Notes: generated from the letters alone by a model not told the origin. A stretch of 64,000 bases of DNA from Rhodobacterales bacterium (GCA_025362795.1 JANYFE010000078.1:40525-104524); one strand, 5' to 3'. Shown: positions 55,382-63,602, numbered from the stretch's first letter. Numbers and translations: made by a program.

Positions 55382-55987
55382 TTATTGCGGCGGCGTTTGC
55401 GTGGCCTGCATGGAAGGCCGCTTCGCGAATCCCGCCTCCCAAGTCGCCAGCCTGGGCCGTCCCTTGCGCCAATCCCGCACGCCGTGCCGAAAATCCAGAT
55501 ACGCCAGCGCACACCCCAACCCGATCTGCGCCATATTCAGCGGTGTCTGCAACTGCGCCATCCGCCCCGCCTCAATGGCGTCCAGCGACCGCGCGATCTT
55601 GGCCCACTGCCCCTCGACCCAAGGGTCAAAGCGCTTGTCCTCTGGCCGGATTCGCACCTCGTAAGCCATCAGCACCGCCGCATCCAGCATGCCGTCCACC
55701 ATCGCCTCCAGCGTCAGCAGCTGCCACAATGCGGGTTTGGCCGGATAGAGGCCGGCCCCGGTCAGATCGTCCAGATAGCGGCTGATCACCCGGCTGTCAT
55801 AAATCACCTGCCCATCGTCGCATTCCAGCGCCGGGATCTTGCCCAGCGGGTTGTGCTCCACCGGCAGCGTCCCCGGTGCAATCGGCGTGCCCGTCACGCT
55901 GATCACCTCGACGCTCAGCCCGGTTTCAAGGATCAGAACCATGATCTTGCGACCAAAGGGAGTTGTCGGGGAATGATATAGCCGCAT
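55382..55987 (-). CDS. Glutathione S-transferase family protein
   Basis: 201 residues. MRLYHSPTTPFGRKIMVLI is the thioredoxin-like start with the catalytic-position Ser/Thr, and GKIPALECDDGQVIYDSRVISRYLDD binds glutathione (Ile-Pro and Asp-Ser). The C-terminal helical domain is present. It lies between the bc1 operon and the PaiB-like gene without close coupling to either. The substrate is unknown. Confidence 0.9.
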   Translation of the reverse strand: MRLYHSPTTPFGRKIMVLILETGLSVEVISVTGTPIAPGTLPVEHNPLGKIPALECDDGQVIYDSRVISRYLDDLTGAGLYPAKPALWQLLTLEAMVDGMLDAAVLMAYEVRIRPEDKRFDPWVEGQWAKIARSLDAIEAGRMAQLQTPLNMAQIGLGCALAYLDFRHGVRDWRKGRPRLATWEAGFAKRPSMQATQTPPQ

Positions 55988-56044
55988 CGCGCAATCCTTT
56001 TGGCCGGGTCAACCCTTCCTAGGACGCCGAGAGCATCCTGTCCA

Positions 56045-56662
56045 TCACTCAGCCACATCCCGCATCGCCACAGCAACCCCCTGCGGCCACCCCATGCCCG
56101 ATTGATCCGCCAACGCCTTGATCACCCCGGCCCGTGCAAACGCCGTCTTGTTCTGCCCCAGCTTCCAAGTGCCCTCGACGCCCGAGATCACCAACCGGAA
56201 CGGCAGAATCATGCGCATCATCCGCGCCATGACCCCATCGCTCATCTTGGCGGTCTTCCAGATCGGCTTCGGCAACAACCGCGCCTCGAACGCATCCGAC
56301 AACGCGTTCAGATGTGGCTCCAGTGCCGCCTCCGGCAGCGGCATCAACTCTCCGCGCAGATGCACCGCGATGTAATTCCACGTCGGCACCTGATCCGCGA
56401 CGCCATACCAATCGGGCGAGACATAGGCATCCGGCCCCATCACAGCCAACATCGCCTTGGCCGGCAAACCGCCACGGATGATCGCATTCGACCGCGACAG
56501 ATGCAGATCGGCATGGCTTCCGTCAGCATTCAGCAAGAACGGCACCTGCGCCATCAGCGGCCCCTCGGCACCGTTCACCGACAACATGCCAAACCCACGC
56601 TCGCGGGCAAACTCCACATTCTGCGTCGCTGTCTCTGTGCGAAATGCCAGATTCGGATGCAT
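56045..56662 (-). CDS. PaiB-like FMN-binding protein
   Basis: 205 residues from the ATG at 56662 with GGAGAA upstream. GMLSVNGAEGPLMAQVPFLL, HLSRSN and the WYGVADQVPTWNYIAVHLRGE block match the PaiB family of FMN-binding split-barrel proteins, first named as negative regulators of sporulation and proteases in Bacillus. A flavin-dependent enzymatic or regulatory role is possible here; nothing nearby helps decide. Confidence 0.88.
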   Translation of the reverse strand: MHPNLAFRTETATQNVEFARERGFGMLSVNGAEGPLMAQVPFLLNADGSHADLHLSRSNAIIRGGLPAKAMLAVMGPDAYVSPDWYGVADQVPTWNYIAVHLRGELMPLPEAALEPHLNALSDAFEARLLPKPIWKTAKMSDGVMARMMRMILPFRLVISGVEGTWKLGQNKTAFARAGVIKALADQSGMGWPQGVAVAMRDVAE

Positions 56663-56686
56663 GCGATTCTCCAACGATATCAAATG

Positions 56687-56716
56687 AAAAAGCCGCCGAA
56701 GGTTCCCCCTGGCGGC
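56687..56716 (-). terminator. Rho-independent terminator of rpmJ
   Basis: On the minus strand GCCGCC (56716-56711) pairs with GGCGGC (56697-56692) and is followed by five T (56691-56687). It lies 24 bp past the rpmJ stop and just before the PaiB-like start. Confidence 0.7.
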
Positions 56717-56739
56717 CCATCACCCGTGCTGCGCGCTTC

Positions 56740-56865
56740 TCAACCCTGACGGGCCTTGTAACGCTTTTGCGTCTTGTTGATCACATAGACGCGGCCTTTA
56801 CGGCGCACGACCTGGCAATCACGATGACGCGTCTTCAGCGAACGGAGCGAGTTTGCTACTTTCAT
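56740..56865 (-). CDS. rpmJ: 50S ribosomal protein L36
   Basis: 41 residues beginning [20 protein letters not shown] and ending KRYKARQG. This is the longer L36 form without the four-Cys zinc site, common in Rhodobacterales. It has GGGAGAG before the ATG. It lies 72 bp after the tRNA-Val gene on the same strand and may share its transcript. Confidence 0.96.
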   Translation of the reverse strand: MKVANSLRSLKTRHRDCQVVRRKGRVYVINKTQKRYKARQG

Positions 56866-56913
56866 AGTGCTCTCCCTTGTCGCGGTGCGTCTTCGCACCA
56901 GTTGAAAACCTGT

Positions 56914-56931
56914 GCCACCCTTGCGGATGGC
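56914..56931 (-). terminator. Hairpin between tRNA-Val and rpmJ
   Basis: GCCATCC and GGGTGGC on the minus strand form a 7 bp stem with loop GCAA, followed by ACAGGTTTT. It begins 6 bp after the tRNA CCA end and may end or slow transcription. A second small stem (GGTGCG with CGCACC, 56884-56899) follows before rpmJ. Confidence 0.45.
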
Positions 56932-56937
56932 GGTGAA

Positions 56938-57012
56938 TGGTGGGGGGTACCGGGATCGAACCGGTGGCCACTACGATGTCAACGTAGTGCTCTACCGCTG
57001 AGCTAACCCCCC
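56938..57012 (-). tRNA. tRNA-Val (anticodon GAC)
   Basis: The 75-base gene folds fully: acceptor stem GGGGGGT/ACCCCCC, D stem GCTC/GAGC, anticodon stem CTACG/CGTAG with loop TTGACAT, a 5-base variable region, T stem ACCGG/CCGGT with loop TTCGATC. The CCA end is encoded. Anticodon GAC reads valine codons GUC and GUU. A sigma-70-like promoter lies upstream. Confidence 0.97.
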
Positions 57013-57076
57013 ACGAACCTAGCCTTCCCGCCCTGACCAAACAAAAGGACGCGGGCGGAACCGCGTCGGTGTGGTG

Positions 57077-57105
57077 CCTATAAATAGAAGCGCCGCGCTG
57101 ATCAA
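57077..57105 (-). promoter_or_regulatory. Promoter of tRNA-Val
   Basis: On the minus strand TTGATC (57105-57100) and TATAGG (57082-57077) are 17 bases apart, a good -35/-10 pair. The start of transcription would be near 57070, about 58 bases before the mature tRNA. Confidence 0.6.
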
Positions 57106-57159
57106 GGGCTTTCAGTGCGCGGGTTTTTCCCGTTATACCTGTATCAGACAGAGGTGCGC

Positions 57160-58020
57160 ATGACCCCGGAAGCCTTTCGCCTGATCCGGCCCGCGCGGCA
57201 GGAAACCAGCGTGATCTTTTCCTCGCCCCATTCCGGGCGGGACTACCCGGCTGACTTTCTGGCCTCAAGCCCGCTTGACCCGCTTGTTCTGCGTTCCTCC
57301 GAGGATGCCTATGTTGACCGCCTGTTCGCCCGTGCCGCCTTGCACGGCGCTCCGCTGATCTGCGCCGGTGCCCCGCGCGCTTTTATCGACCTGAACCGCG
57401 CAGCCGATGAATTTGACCCCGCAGTCATCGAGGGTGTCGCCCGTGTCGCCCACAATCCGCGAATTTCCTCTGGTCTTGGGGTGATTCCCCGAGTCGTGTC
57501 TGGTGGACGCGCCATATATTCCGGCAAGATCAGTCGGGCCGACGCCGAACTGCGGCTGGCCCAGCACTGGCACCCCTACCACACCGCATTGCAAAGCCTG
57601 ATCGACGAAACTCACGCCGATTTTGGCGAGGCGATCCTGATCGACTGCCATTCGATGCCGCACGAGGCGATTGACGCTCACGCCCGCCCCGGTCAACCCA
57701 AGCCTGAAGTTGTCCTTGGCGACCGCTTCGGCGCCGCCGCCGGACGCGAGGTGGTGGACCAGATCGAATCCGCCTTTGCCACCGCCGGTTTCCGTGTCGT
57801 GCGCAACTCTCCCTTTGCCGGGGCCTATATCGCCCAGCATTACGGTCGCCCGCTGTCGCGCAAACACGTGGTCCAGGTCGAAATTGACCGCGCACTCTAT
57901 CTGGACGAAGCGCGGGTCGAACCCGGCAAGAACTTTGCAGCCTTCTGTGTGCGGATGAACCGTGTGGTGGCGCAAATTGCCCAGATCGGCCGCCGTGCCA
58001 TACCACTTGCCGCCGAATAG
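57160..58020 (+). CDS. N-formylglutamate amidohydrolase-like protein
   Basis: 286 residues from the ATG at 57160 with GAGGTG upstream. FSSPHSGRDYPADF near the start, DLNRAADEFDP, and LIDCHSMPHE contain the metal-binding His, Asp and Glu of the FGase family. The family removes the formyl group from N-formylglutamate in histidine breakdown, but many members lie outside hut operons, as here, so the true substrate is open. Confidence 0.87.
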   Translation: MTPEAFRLIRPARQETSVIFSSPHSGRDYPADFLASSPLDPLVLRSSEDAYVDRLFARAALHGAPLICAGAPRAFIDLNRAADEFDPAVIEGVARVAHNPRISSGLGVIPRVVSGGRAIYSGKISRADAELRLAQHWHPYHTALQSLIDETHADFGEAILIDCHSMPHEAIDAHARPGQPKPEVVLGDRFGAAAGREVVDQIESAFATAGFRVVRNSPFAGAYIAQHYGRPLSRKHVVQVEIDRALYLDEARVEPGKNFAAFCVRMNRVVAQIAQIGRRAIPLAAE

Positions 58021-58047
58021 ATCTTCGTATTCCAAAGGAGCCTGCCC

Positions 58048-58881
58048 ATGCGCCTGTTTGCCCTGACCTTCGCGCTGCTGATGGCCACTCCGGTCTTTGC
58101 CGAAGACCGCTGGATGGCGATCCCAAGACCGCCGGCAATGCCAGCCCCCGTTGCGACCGGCATGGCCCCGGTCAATGGCATCCAGATGTATTACGCGACC
58201 TTTGGCGCGGGCAAACCGGTGCTGCTGATTCACGGTGGCTTGGGCAATGCCGATATCTGGGCCAATCAGGTGGTTGACCTGATGAAAGATCACCTCGTCA
58301 TCGTGGCCGACAGCCGGGGACACGGGCGCTCGACCCGTACCACGGAACCGTTTGGCTATGACCTGATGTCGTCCGACTATCTGGCTCTGCTGGACTATCT
58401 CAAGATCGACAAGGTGGATCTTGTCGGCTGGTCCGATGGCGGCATCATCGGCCTTGATATCGCGATGAGTCACCCTGACCGCCTGAGCCACCTTTTCGCG
58501 CAAGCCGCCAACATCACCACCGATGGTGTTGATCCCGCTGTGGCGACCGATGCAGTGTTTGGCAGCTACATTGACTGGATGGGCAAAGATTATGTCCGCC
58601 TGTCGCCAACCCCCGATCAATACGACGCCTTCGTGGCGCAGATTTCCAACATGTGGGCAACCCAGCCGAATTGGACAGATGCGCAGGTGTCCGCCATCAC
58701 CCTGCCCACTGCCATCGTGGCCGGCGATCACGACGAGGCCATCCTGCGGCCCCATACTGAAAAGATCGCGGCCCTGATCCCGGGTGCCAAACTTGTCATT
58801 CTGCCGAACGCGAGCCACTTTGCCATGCTGCAAGCGCCCGCAGACTACACCGCCGCCGTCCGCGCATTGATCGACAACTAA
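58048..58881 (+). CDS. Exported alpha/beta hydrolase
   Basis: 277 residues with a signal peptide (MRLFALTFALLMATPVFA). LLIHGGLGNADIW is the oxyanion-hole segment, DLVGWSDGGIIG carries the nucleophile Ser in GxSxG, ADSRGHGRS is typical of the fold, and the catalytic Asp and His are in AGDHDE and NASHFAML. A periplasmic esterase or peptidase is likely. It starts 27 bp after the previous gene and ends in a 4 bp overlap with convergent dinB. Confidence 0.88.
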   Translation: MRLFALTFALLMATPVFAEDRWMAIPRPPAMPAPVATGMAPVNGIQMYYATFGAGKPVLLIHGGLGNADIWANQVVDLMKDHLVIVADSRGHGRSTRTTEPFGYDLMSSDYLALLDYLKIDKVDLVGWSDGGIIGLDIAMSHPDRLSHLFAQAANITTDGVDPAVATDAVFGSYIDWMGKDYVRLSPTPDQYDAFVAQISNMWATQPNWTDAQVSAITLPTAIVAGDHDEAILRPHTEKIAALIPGAKLVILPNASHFAMLQAPADYTAAVRALIDN

Positions 58882-60131
58882 CGCAAAGCCCGGCCCTTGA
58901 TGATCGCTTCTGCCCCAAACCGGGCGCGGATCGTGTCTGTGGCGCGTTCGGCTTTGGCGCGGTTTTGGGCGCCGGGATCCAGAAGGTCGCCGGACAGGTC
59001 GGCGTCGGCTTCAGAGGCAAGGTCGCTGATCCCGACGCCGATCAACCGGTAGGGGCCCTGTGGCCCGGCATGGTCGAACAAATCCCGAGCCGCGCGGTAG
59101 ATGCGGTCGGTCAGCTGGGTCGGGTCCGGCAGGGCGTGGCGGCGGCTGACCAGTTGAAAATCGCCGCGCTTCAGTTTCAGCGTCACGGTCCGGCCCGCCA
59201 GCTGCTTGGCTTTGGCCCGGTCAGCGACCTGCTCCGAAAGACGCCAGATGTGGCCATCCAGAAGATCCGGGTCGGAGGTGTCTTCGTGGAAGGTGGTTTC
59301 CTTTGAAATCGACTTCAGCTTTTCATCCCGGTTCACGCGGCGATAGTCGACACCCCGGGCGAGGTGCCACAATCTGTCGCCCATGCTGCCAAAGCGGGCG
59401 GTCAGGTCGGGGCGGGTCCATCGCAGCAGGTCGGCGATGGACCGAATGCCGGCGGTTTCCAGCGCGGCTTGGGTGGCCTGGCCGACCCCCCAGATGATGC
59501 GGACGGGTTTGGGTTTCAAGAACGCTTCCGTCTCTGCCCGCCCGACGATGGAGAAGCCGCGGGGCTTGTCGAGGTCGCTGGCGATCTTGGCGAGGAATTT
59601 GTTGTGGGAGAGCCCGACGGAGCCGGTCAGGCCCAGTTGGACTTCCATGTCGCGGGTCAGTTTGGCGAGCATCACGGCGGGGGGGTGGCCGTGGAGTTTG
59701 GTGGTGCCGGTCAGGTCGAGGAAGGCTTCGTCCAACGAGAGCGGTTCGATGGCGGGGGTCAGCTGTTCCATCATCGCGCGGATGGCGCGGCTGGCTTCGA
59801 TGTAGGCGGGGAAGCGGGGTTTGACCACGATGGCGTGCGGGCAGAGTTTCAGGGCTTGGAACATCGGCATCGCGGAGCGGACGCCGTGGATGCGGGCGAG
59901 GTAGCAGCAGGTCGAGACGACGCCGCGGTGGCCGCCGCCTACTATTACGGGGTGATCTTTCAGCGCGGGATTGTCGCGTTTCTCGACGCTGGCATAGAAG
60001 GCGTCGCAGTCCATGTGGGCGATGGAGAGGGTTTCCAGTTCCGCATGGGCAACAATCCGGGGGCTGCGGCAGGCGGGGCAGCGCGGGCCGGTCGGAAACT
60101 GGGTGAGGCAGTCGCGGCAGAGGGCGGGCAT
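58878..60131 (-). CDS. dinB: DNA polymerase IV
   Basis: 417 residues from the ATG at 60131. HMDCDAFYASVE at 39-50 with Asp41 and PLSLDEAFLDL hold the catalytic acidic residues of Y-family polymerases; helix-hairpin-helix and little-finger domains follow. The first 25 residues contain CRDC and CPAC (Cys5, 8, 18, 21), a likely zinc-knuckle not present in E. coli DinB. It copies damaged DNA with low fidelity. A 16 bp palindrome lies 32 bp upstream (60164-60179). Confidence 0.94.
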   Translation of the reverse strand: MPALCRDCLTQFPTGPRCPACRSPRIVAHAELETLSIAHMDCDAFYASVEKRDNPALKDHPVIVGGGHRGVVSTCCYLARIHGVRSAMPMFQALKLCPHAIVVKPRFPAYIEASRAIRAMMEQLTPAIEPLSLDEAFLDLTGTTKLHGHPPAVMLAKLTRDMEVQLGLTGSVGLSHNKFLAKIASDLDKPRGFSIVGRAETEAFLKPKPVRIIWGVGQATQAALETAGIRSIADLLRWTRPDLTARFGSMGDRLWHLARGVDYRRVNRDEKLKSISKETTFHEDTSDPDLLDGHIWRLSEQVADRAKAKQLAGRTVTLKLKRGDFQLVSRRHALPDPTQLTDRIYRAARDLFDHAGPQGPYRLIGVGISDLASEADADLSGDLLDPGAQNRAKAERATDTIRARFGAEAIIKGRALR

Positions 60132-60163
60132 GATGGGGAAAGTATGGAGGTTTTTTGTGGGGG

Positions 60164-60179
60164 TGTCCACATGTGGACA
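60164..60179. promoter_or_regulatory. 16 bp palindrome upstream of dinB
   Basis: TGTCCACATGTGGACA is perfectly self-complementary and lies 33 bases before the dinB start in an AT-rich promoter region. It is a candidate operator. It is not the GTTC-N7-GTTC type of LexA box known in this group of bacteria. Confidence 0.45.
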
Positions 60180-60331
60180 AAGAGGAATATTATGGGATTT
60201 CAGTGGGTTGTGATTTTTGATTAACCACATTTTAGGCTTTGCGAAGAACGTGTTGCGCCATGAACGCACACACTACTCGCTCTGCTAACGTCGCCCCTTT
60301 AGCCGAAGCGCTAAAGCATGCCCAATAACTC

Positions 60332-60502
60332 TCAGATCCGAATATTGCTCAGGGCTCCTTCGAGCCCGGCGGGGGTCTGTGATGTGCCTTTGGGCAGCAA
60401 GCCCGAAGACTGCTCATATGGACGATTTACCATTGGGGGAAGTTTGACTTCTTCTTGGGGTCTCGGGTTGTAAAGTGGCTTTGGATTCGGCTGCTCAGAC
60501 AT
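60332..60502 (-). CDS. Small hypothetical protein, 56 residues
   Basis: The ATG at 60502 has GGAG nine bases upstream and overlaps the last 8 bp of the upstream Ntn-hydrolase-like gene, so the two are probably translated together. The product is polar, Pro- and Asn-rich (PNPKPLYNPRPQEE, LPPMVNRPYEQSS), without membrane segments, and is probably disordered. I know no family. It may be a partner or substrate of the upstream protein. Confidence 0.5.
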   Translation of the reverse strand: MSEQPNPKPLYNPRPQEEVKLPPMVNRPYEQSSGLLPKGTSQTPAGLEGALSNIRI

Positions 60503-61340
60503 GGTCGGTCTCCAGCGGATTGAGTTTTCTGTCATAGAAATGCTTTCTTGATATCCACTTAAATCCCTCGTGCTTGGTAACAGTAGCGATGTCGATTGCA
60601 CCACCAACGGTGTTGTTTCCTGGAAGAAACTGCACAAAACTCTTGGTCGTCCCGACCAAGAACTCGGCCAGTCGGATGGCATCAACAGTTGGCATAGCGT
60701 CGGATAAGACGTTTGCTTGAGACCGTGTCACAATGTGCTGAAGCAAGCCGTCGAGCTTATCTTTCTCCAATCCCACGTCTAGCAAGGCCTGCGGCAGCGC
60801 CGAGCCATAACCCAAGAGGAGTCGATTGATCGCCTCAGGTTGGCCGCCCCACGCAATTGTTGTGTCACTCTGCGCAGCAAGGCACACCGGATCGCCACAA
60901 GCTCCATCGTTTATCTGGATTTTCCAAAGCTCCCCAAGACCAGCACCATGCGAGTATCCGCCAACCCAATAGTCGAACGAGCCAGTTGGCCTGGGGTCAC
61001 TCGACGCATAGGTTTCCTCAAAAAAGAACCTGCGTGCCTTTTTCGCAATCTCTTCAACAGTGTAATCTTGCGGGTCAACCTTCCAGTCCGGTCCACCGCT
61101 TGTCAGCAAAAGTCTAAGATCCTTCGAGAGCGTGGAGATTGATGCCCTGCCAAAATTGCCAATCCCCGCTGTCATCGAGCAGACGGGCAGCCCCCGGTAA
61201 AGGTTGAAAACCTTGTTCGCGTTCTCGTAGATGTTGACGATTTTCTGCTCACCATTGGCGTCAAGGTGCCACAACGACGATGCGCTGTCAGCCGCAAACA
61301 CTATGCAGTCGTGAACCTTCACAGCGACGCAGACAGTCAT
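60495..61340 (-). CDS. Proteasome-like Ntn-hydrolase family protein
   Basis: 281 residues; the ATG follows AAGGGGG. The start MTVCVAVKVHDCIVFAADSA mirrors the N-terminus of proteasome beta subunits and HslV: removal of Met would leave Thr as nucleophile, the Asp of AADS falls at mature position 17 as in proteasomes, and Lys43 in NKVFNL may be the catalytic Lys. TAGIGNFG resembles the glycine loop before helix 1. It is longer than HslV or Anbu. Base composition is less GC-rich than the neighbours, so it was probably acquired. Activity is inferred. Confidence 0.6.
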   Translation of the reverse strand: MTVCVAVKVHDCIVFAADSASSLWHLDANGEQKIVNIYENANKVFNLYRGLPVCSMTAGIGNFGRASISTLSKDLRLLLTSGGPDWKVDPQDYTVEEIAKKARRFFFEETYASSDPRPTGSFDYWVGGYSHGAGLGELWKIQINDGACGDPVCLAAQSDTTIAWGGQPEAINRLLLGYGSALPQALLDVGLEKDKLDGLLQHIVTRSQANVLSDAMPTVDAIRLAEFLVGTTKSFVQFLPGNNTVGGAIDIATVTKHEGFKWISRKHFYDRKLNPLETDHV

Positions 61341-61350
61341 GCAAATCCCC

Positions 61351-61387
61351 CTTCATGCTGCCTCAGTGAATCAGAAACAGCATGAAG
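61351..61387. promoter_or_regulatory. 10 bp inverted repeat upstream of the Ntn-hydrolase gene
   Basis: CTTCATGCTG (61351-61360) and CAGCATGAAG (61378-61387) are perfect complements 17 bases apart. The repeat ends 10 bases before the gene start, and its near arm includes part of the ribosome-binding site. It could be an operator or an RNA hairpin that blocks translation. Confidence 0.45.
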
Positions 61388-61473
61388 AATCAAAGGGATA
61401 AACAGAGTCAATTCCAATAGGTTGGCAAACGCCGCTCAGATTTTTTTCCAAGAGCGCCCCGAATCACCTCAGT

Positions 61474-62346
61474 TCAAGTAGTCTGCTGAAACTGCCTCTC
61501 CACCAAATCCATCACATCATCCATCAACCCCCGCCGCTTCGCTTCCGGTCCCGAAAACCGCAGCAGATATCCTGTCGGGCATTCCTCTCGCCTGATCGTT
61601 AGCCCCTGCTTCAGATGCAGCATCCGGCGGGGGCGGGCGGCGCGGGTCGGGGTTGCCTCGATTTCCTCTTCGCCCTTCTCTGCCTCCAGCAGCGTGGCCA
61701 GCAGGGCGGACCATTGGGTCTGGAAGCCTTGGCCGCGCTGTTCGCGCAAAATCTCGTGGAAGAGGTCGGTGAAGCCGCCGCGCAGGGCTGTGGACAGGCG
61801 GAGGAGGTGGCGTTCGGTCATCAGGTCCGGCGTGGTGATCAGCCCCTCCAACTCCTCCACCACGCTCGCACAAGCCCGCAGTCTCGCGCGTTTCTGGCGG
61901 GTGGCGTTGGGGTGGAGGGCGGCTACGGCGGCGTCGAGGGTGGGGAAGTGGCCCTCTGCCACAACCTCGGTCAGGATGCGGGCCTTGTCCCAGGGGGAGG
62001 GGTCGGCGCGGACCTCGTTTTCGGCGATCATCGCGGCGAGGGCAGCGGGGATGTCAGCGGGCTGGCGCAGGAAGGCGGGGATGGTCTGATAAGCGGTGGG
62101 GCGCAGGGCGTTGAGGTTGACATGCGCGGTCAGGCGGCGGAGGCCGGAGATGAGGCCGTATTCATGCGGGACTTGCGGGGTGCTCAGCCGCCAGACCTCG
62201 ATCGGCTGGCGCAGGCCCGAGGTTGCGATGGAGGATTGCAGTTCGGCCAAGGCGGCGGGGTCGAGGGTGGTGCGATCCCTCGGCAGGGCGTCGGCGCGGA
62301 TCGTGTGGATCTCGATTTGCTGAAGGGGGTCGGCTGGTTGCGGCAT
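61474..62346 (-). CDS. ParB-like N-terminal domain protein
   Basis: 290 residues from the ATG at 62346 with AGGAG upstream. IRADALPRDRTTLDP, SGLRQPIEVWRL and YGLISGLRRLTAH match the ParB/Spo0J N-terminal CTP-binding region (the last in place of GERRxxA), followed by a helical DNA-binding-like part. There is no parA beside it. It may be a chromosomal orphan or a plasmid-derived regulator. It is divergent from the SPFH gene with 117 bp between. Confidence 0.8.
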   Translation of the reverse strand: MPQPADPLQQIEIHTIRADALPRDRTTLDPAALAELQSSIATSGLRQPIEVWRLSTPQVPHEYGLISGLRRLTAHVNLNALRPTAYQTIPAFLRQPADIPAALAAMIAENEVRADPSPWDKARILTEVVAEGHFPTLDAAVAALHPNATRQKRARLRACASVVEELEGLITTPDLMTERHLLRLSTALRGGFTDLFHEILREQRGQGFQTQWSALLATLLEAEKGEEEIEATPTRAARPRRMLHLKQGLTIRREECPTGYLLRFSGPEAKRRGLMDDVMDLVERQFQQTT

Positions 62347-62463
62347 GGGGGTGCTCCTGTTTGGGGCAGGGTAACAGGGGTTTGCCGGGTGTTGCGGGAA
62401 CGCGGGAGTTGCGTGCGGCAGCGGGAAGGGGCAGGTTGTGCGCAGAGTTTTCAGGAGGGAATT

Positions 62464-63330
62464 ATGGGCGGTGGAAGTGTAGTTCTGCTGGCGGTCGCGC
62501 TGCTGATCGTGATCACGTTGTTCAAGTCGGTGCGGATCGTGCCGCAGAGCATGAAATATGTGGTGGAGCGGTTTGGGCGGCTTAGGACGGTTCTGGGGCC
62601 GGGGATCAACTTTACCGTGCCGTTCGTGGACCGGGTGGCGCACAAGATCAGCATATTGGAACGGCAGCTGCCGCTGGCGCATCAGGATGCGATCACCACG
62701 GATAACGTGCTGCTGAAGGTGGAGACGAGCGTGTTTTACCGCATTACCGAGCCGGAAAAGACGGTGTACCGGATCAAGGACGTCGATGCGGCGATTGCGA
62801 CGACGGTGGCGGGGATTGTCCGCAGCGAGATCGGCAAGATGGAATTGGACCACGTGCAGTCGAACCGGAACGAGCTGACCTCGAGCATCCGCGAGCATGT
62901 GCGGGCGATGGTGGACGACTGGGGGATCGAGGTGACGCGGACCGAGATTCTGGACGTGGCGCTGGATGATGCGACGCGGCATGCGATGATGCAGCAGCTG
63001 AACGCGGAACGGGCGCGGCGGGCGCAGGTGATGGAGGCGGAGGGCAGCAAGCGGGCTGTGGAATTGAACGCCGATGCGGAGCTGTATGCGGCCGAGCAGG
63101 GGGCCAAGGCGCGGCGGGTGCTGGCCGATGCGGAGGCCTATGCGACCAGCGTGATCGCGGTGGCGATCAAGGAGAACGGGGTGGAGGCGGCGCAATATCA
63201 GGTGGCGCTGAAGCAGGTGGAGGCGTTGACGGCAGTCGGGCGCGGTGAGGGCAAGCAGATGATCATCGTGCCGGCGAGTGCGCTGGACGCCTTTGCCGAT
63301 GCGTTCAAGATGCTGAAGGGGAAGGTGTGA
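62464..63330 (+). CDS. SPFH/stomatin family membrane protein (QmcA-like)
   Basis: 288 residues with AGGAGGG before the ATG. One N-terminal helix (VVLLAVALLIVITLF) is followed by the SPFH domain (VPQSMKYVVERFGRL, PGINFTVPFVDRV) and a long coiled coil (EGSKRAVELNADAELYAAEQ region). Such proteins organise membrane microdomains and affect FtsH-type proteolysis. It overlaps the NfeD-like gene by one base, the usual partner. Confidence 0.94.
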   Translation: MGGGSVVLLAVALLIVITLFKSVRIVPQSMKYVVERFGRLRTVLGPGINFTVPFVDRVAHKISILERQLPLAHQDAITTDNVLLKVETSVFYRITEPEKTVYRIKDVDAAIATTVAGIVRSEIGKMELDHVQSNRNELTSSIREHVRAMVDDWGIEVTRTEILDVALDDATRHAMMQQLNAERARRAQVMEAEGSKRAVELNADAELYAAEQGAKARRVLADAEAYATSVIAVAIKENGVEAAQYQVALKQVEALTAVGRGEGKQMIIVPASALDAFADAFKMLKGKV

Positions 63331-63602
63331 TGATCTGGACCTTGTGGTGGGCCTGGGTGGTGTTCGGCGTAGCCCTGGCGGTGTTGGAGGTGATGGTGCC
63401 GGGGTTCATCTTTCTGGGCTTCGCGGTTGGCGCGGTCATGACCGGTGTGCTGGTCGGACTTGGGGCGCTGGGTGGCAATGTGCCCTTGCTGGCGCTGGTG
63501 TTCGCGGTGCTGTCGCTGGTGTCCTGGGTCGGGCTGCGGCGGCTCGTCGGGGTGAAAGCAGGGCAGGTGAAGGTGTGGGACAAGGATGTGAATGACAATT
63601 GA
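63330..63602 (+). CDS. NfeD-like short membrane protein
   Basis: 90 residues starting at an ATG that overlaps the stop of the SPFH gene (TGATG). Three to four membrane helices are visible, and the short C-terminal tail lacks the complete OB-fold of larger NfeD proteins. It pairs with stomatin-like proteins, often to stabilise them. No odd features. Confidence 0.88.
   Translation: MIWTLWWAWVVFGVALAVLEVMVPGFIFLGFAVGAVMTGVLVGLGALGGNVPLLALVFAVLSLVSWVGLRRLVGVKAGQVKVWDKDVNDN

Noticed and set aside
56938..57012. Attachment site at tRNA-Val
   Set aside because: No integrase, no repeat of the tRNA end nearby, and normal neighbours on both sides.
60241..60275. LexA-like box upstream of dinB
   Set aside because: Two GAAC sequences occur, but 12 bases apart rather than 7, and about 120 bp upstream of the start. 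Not a convincing SOS box.
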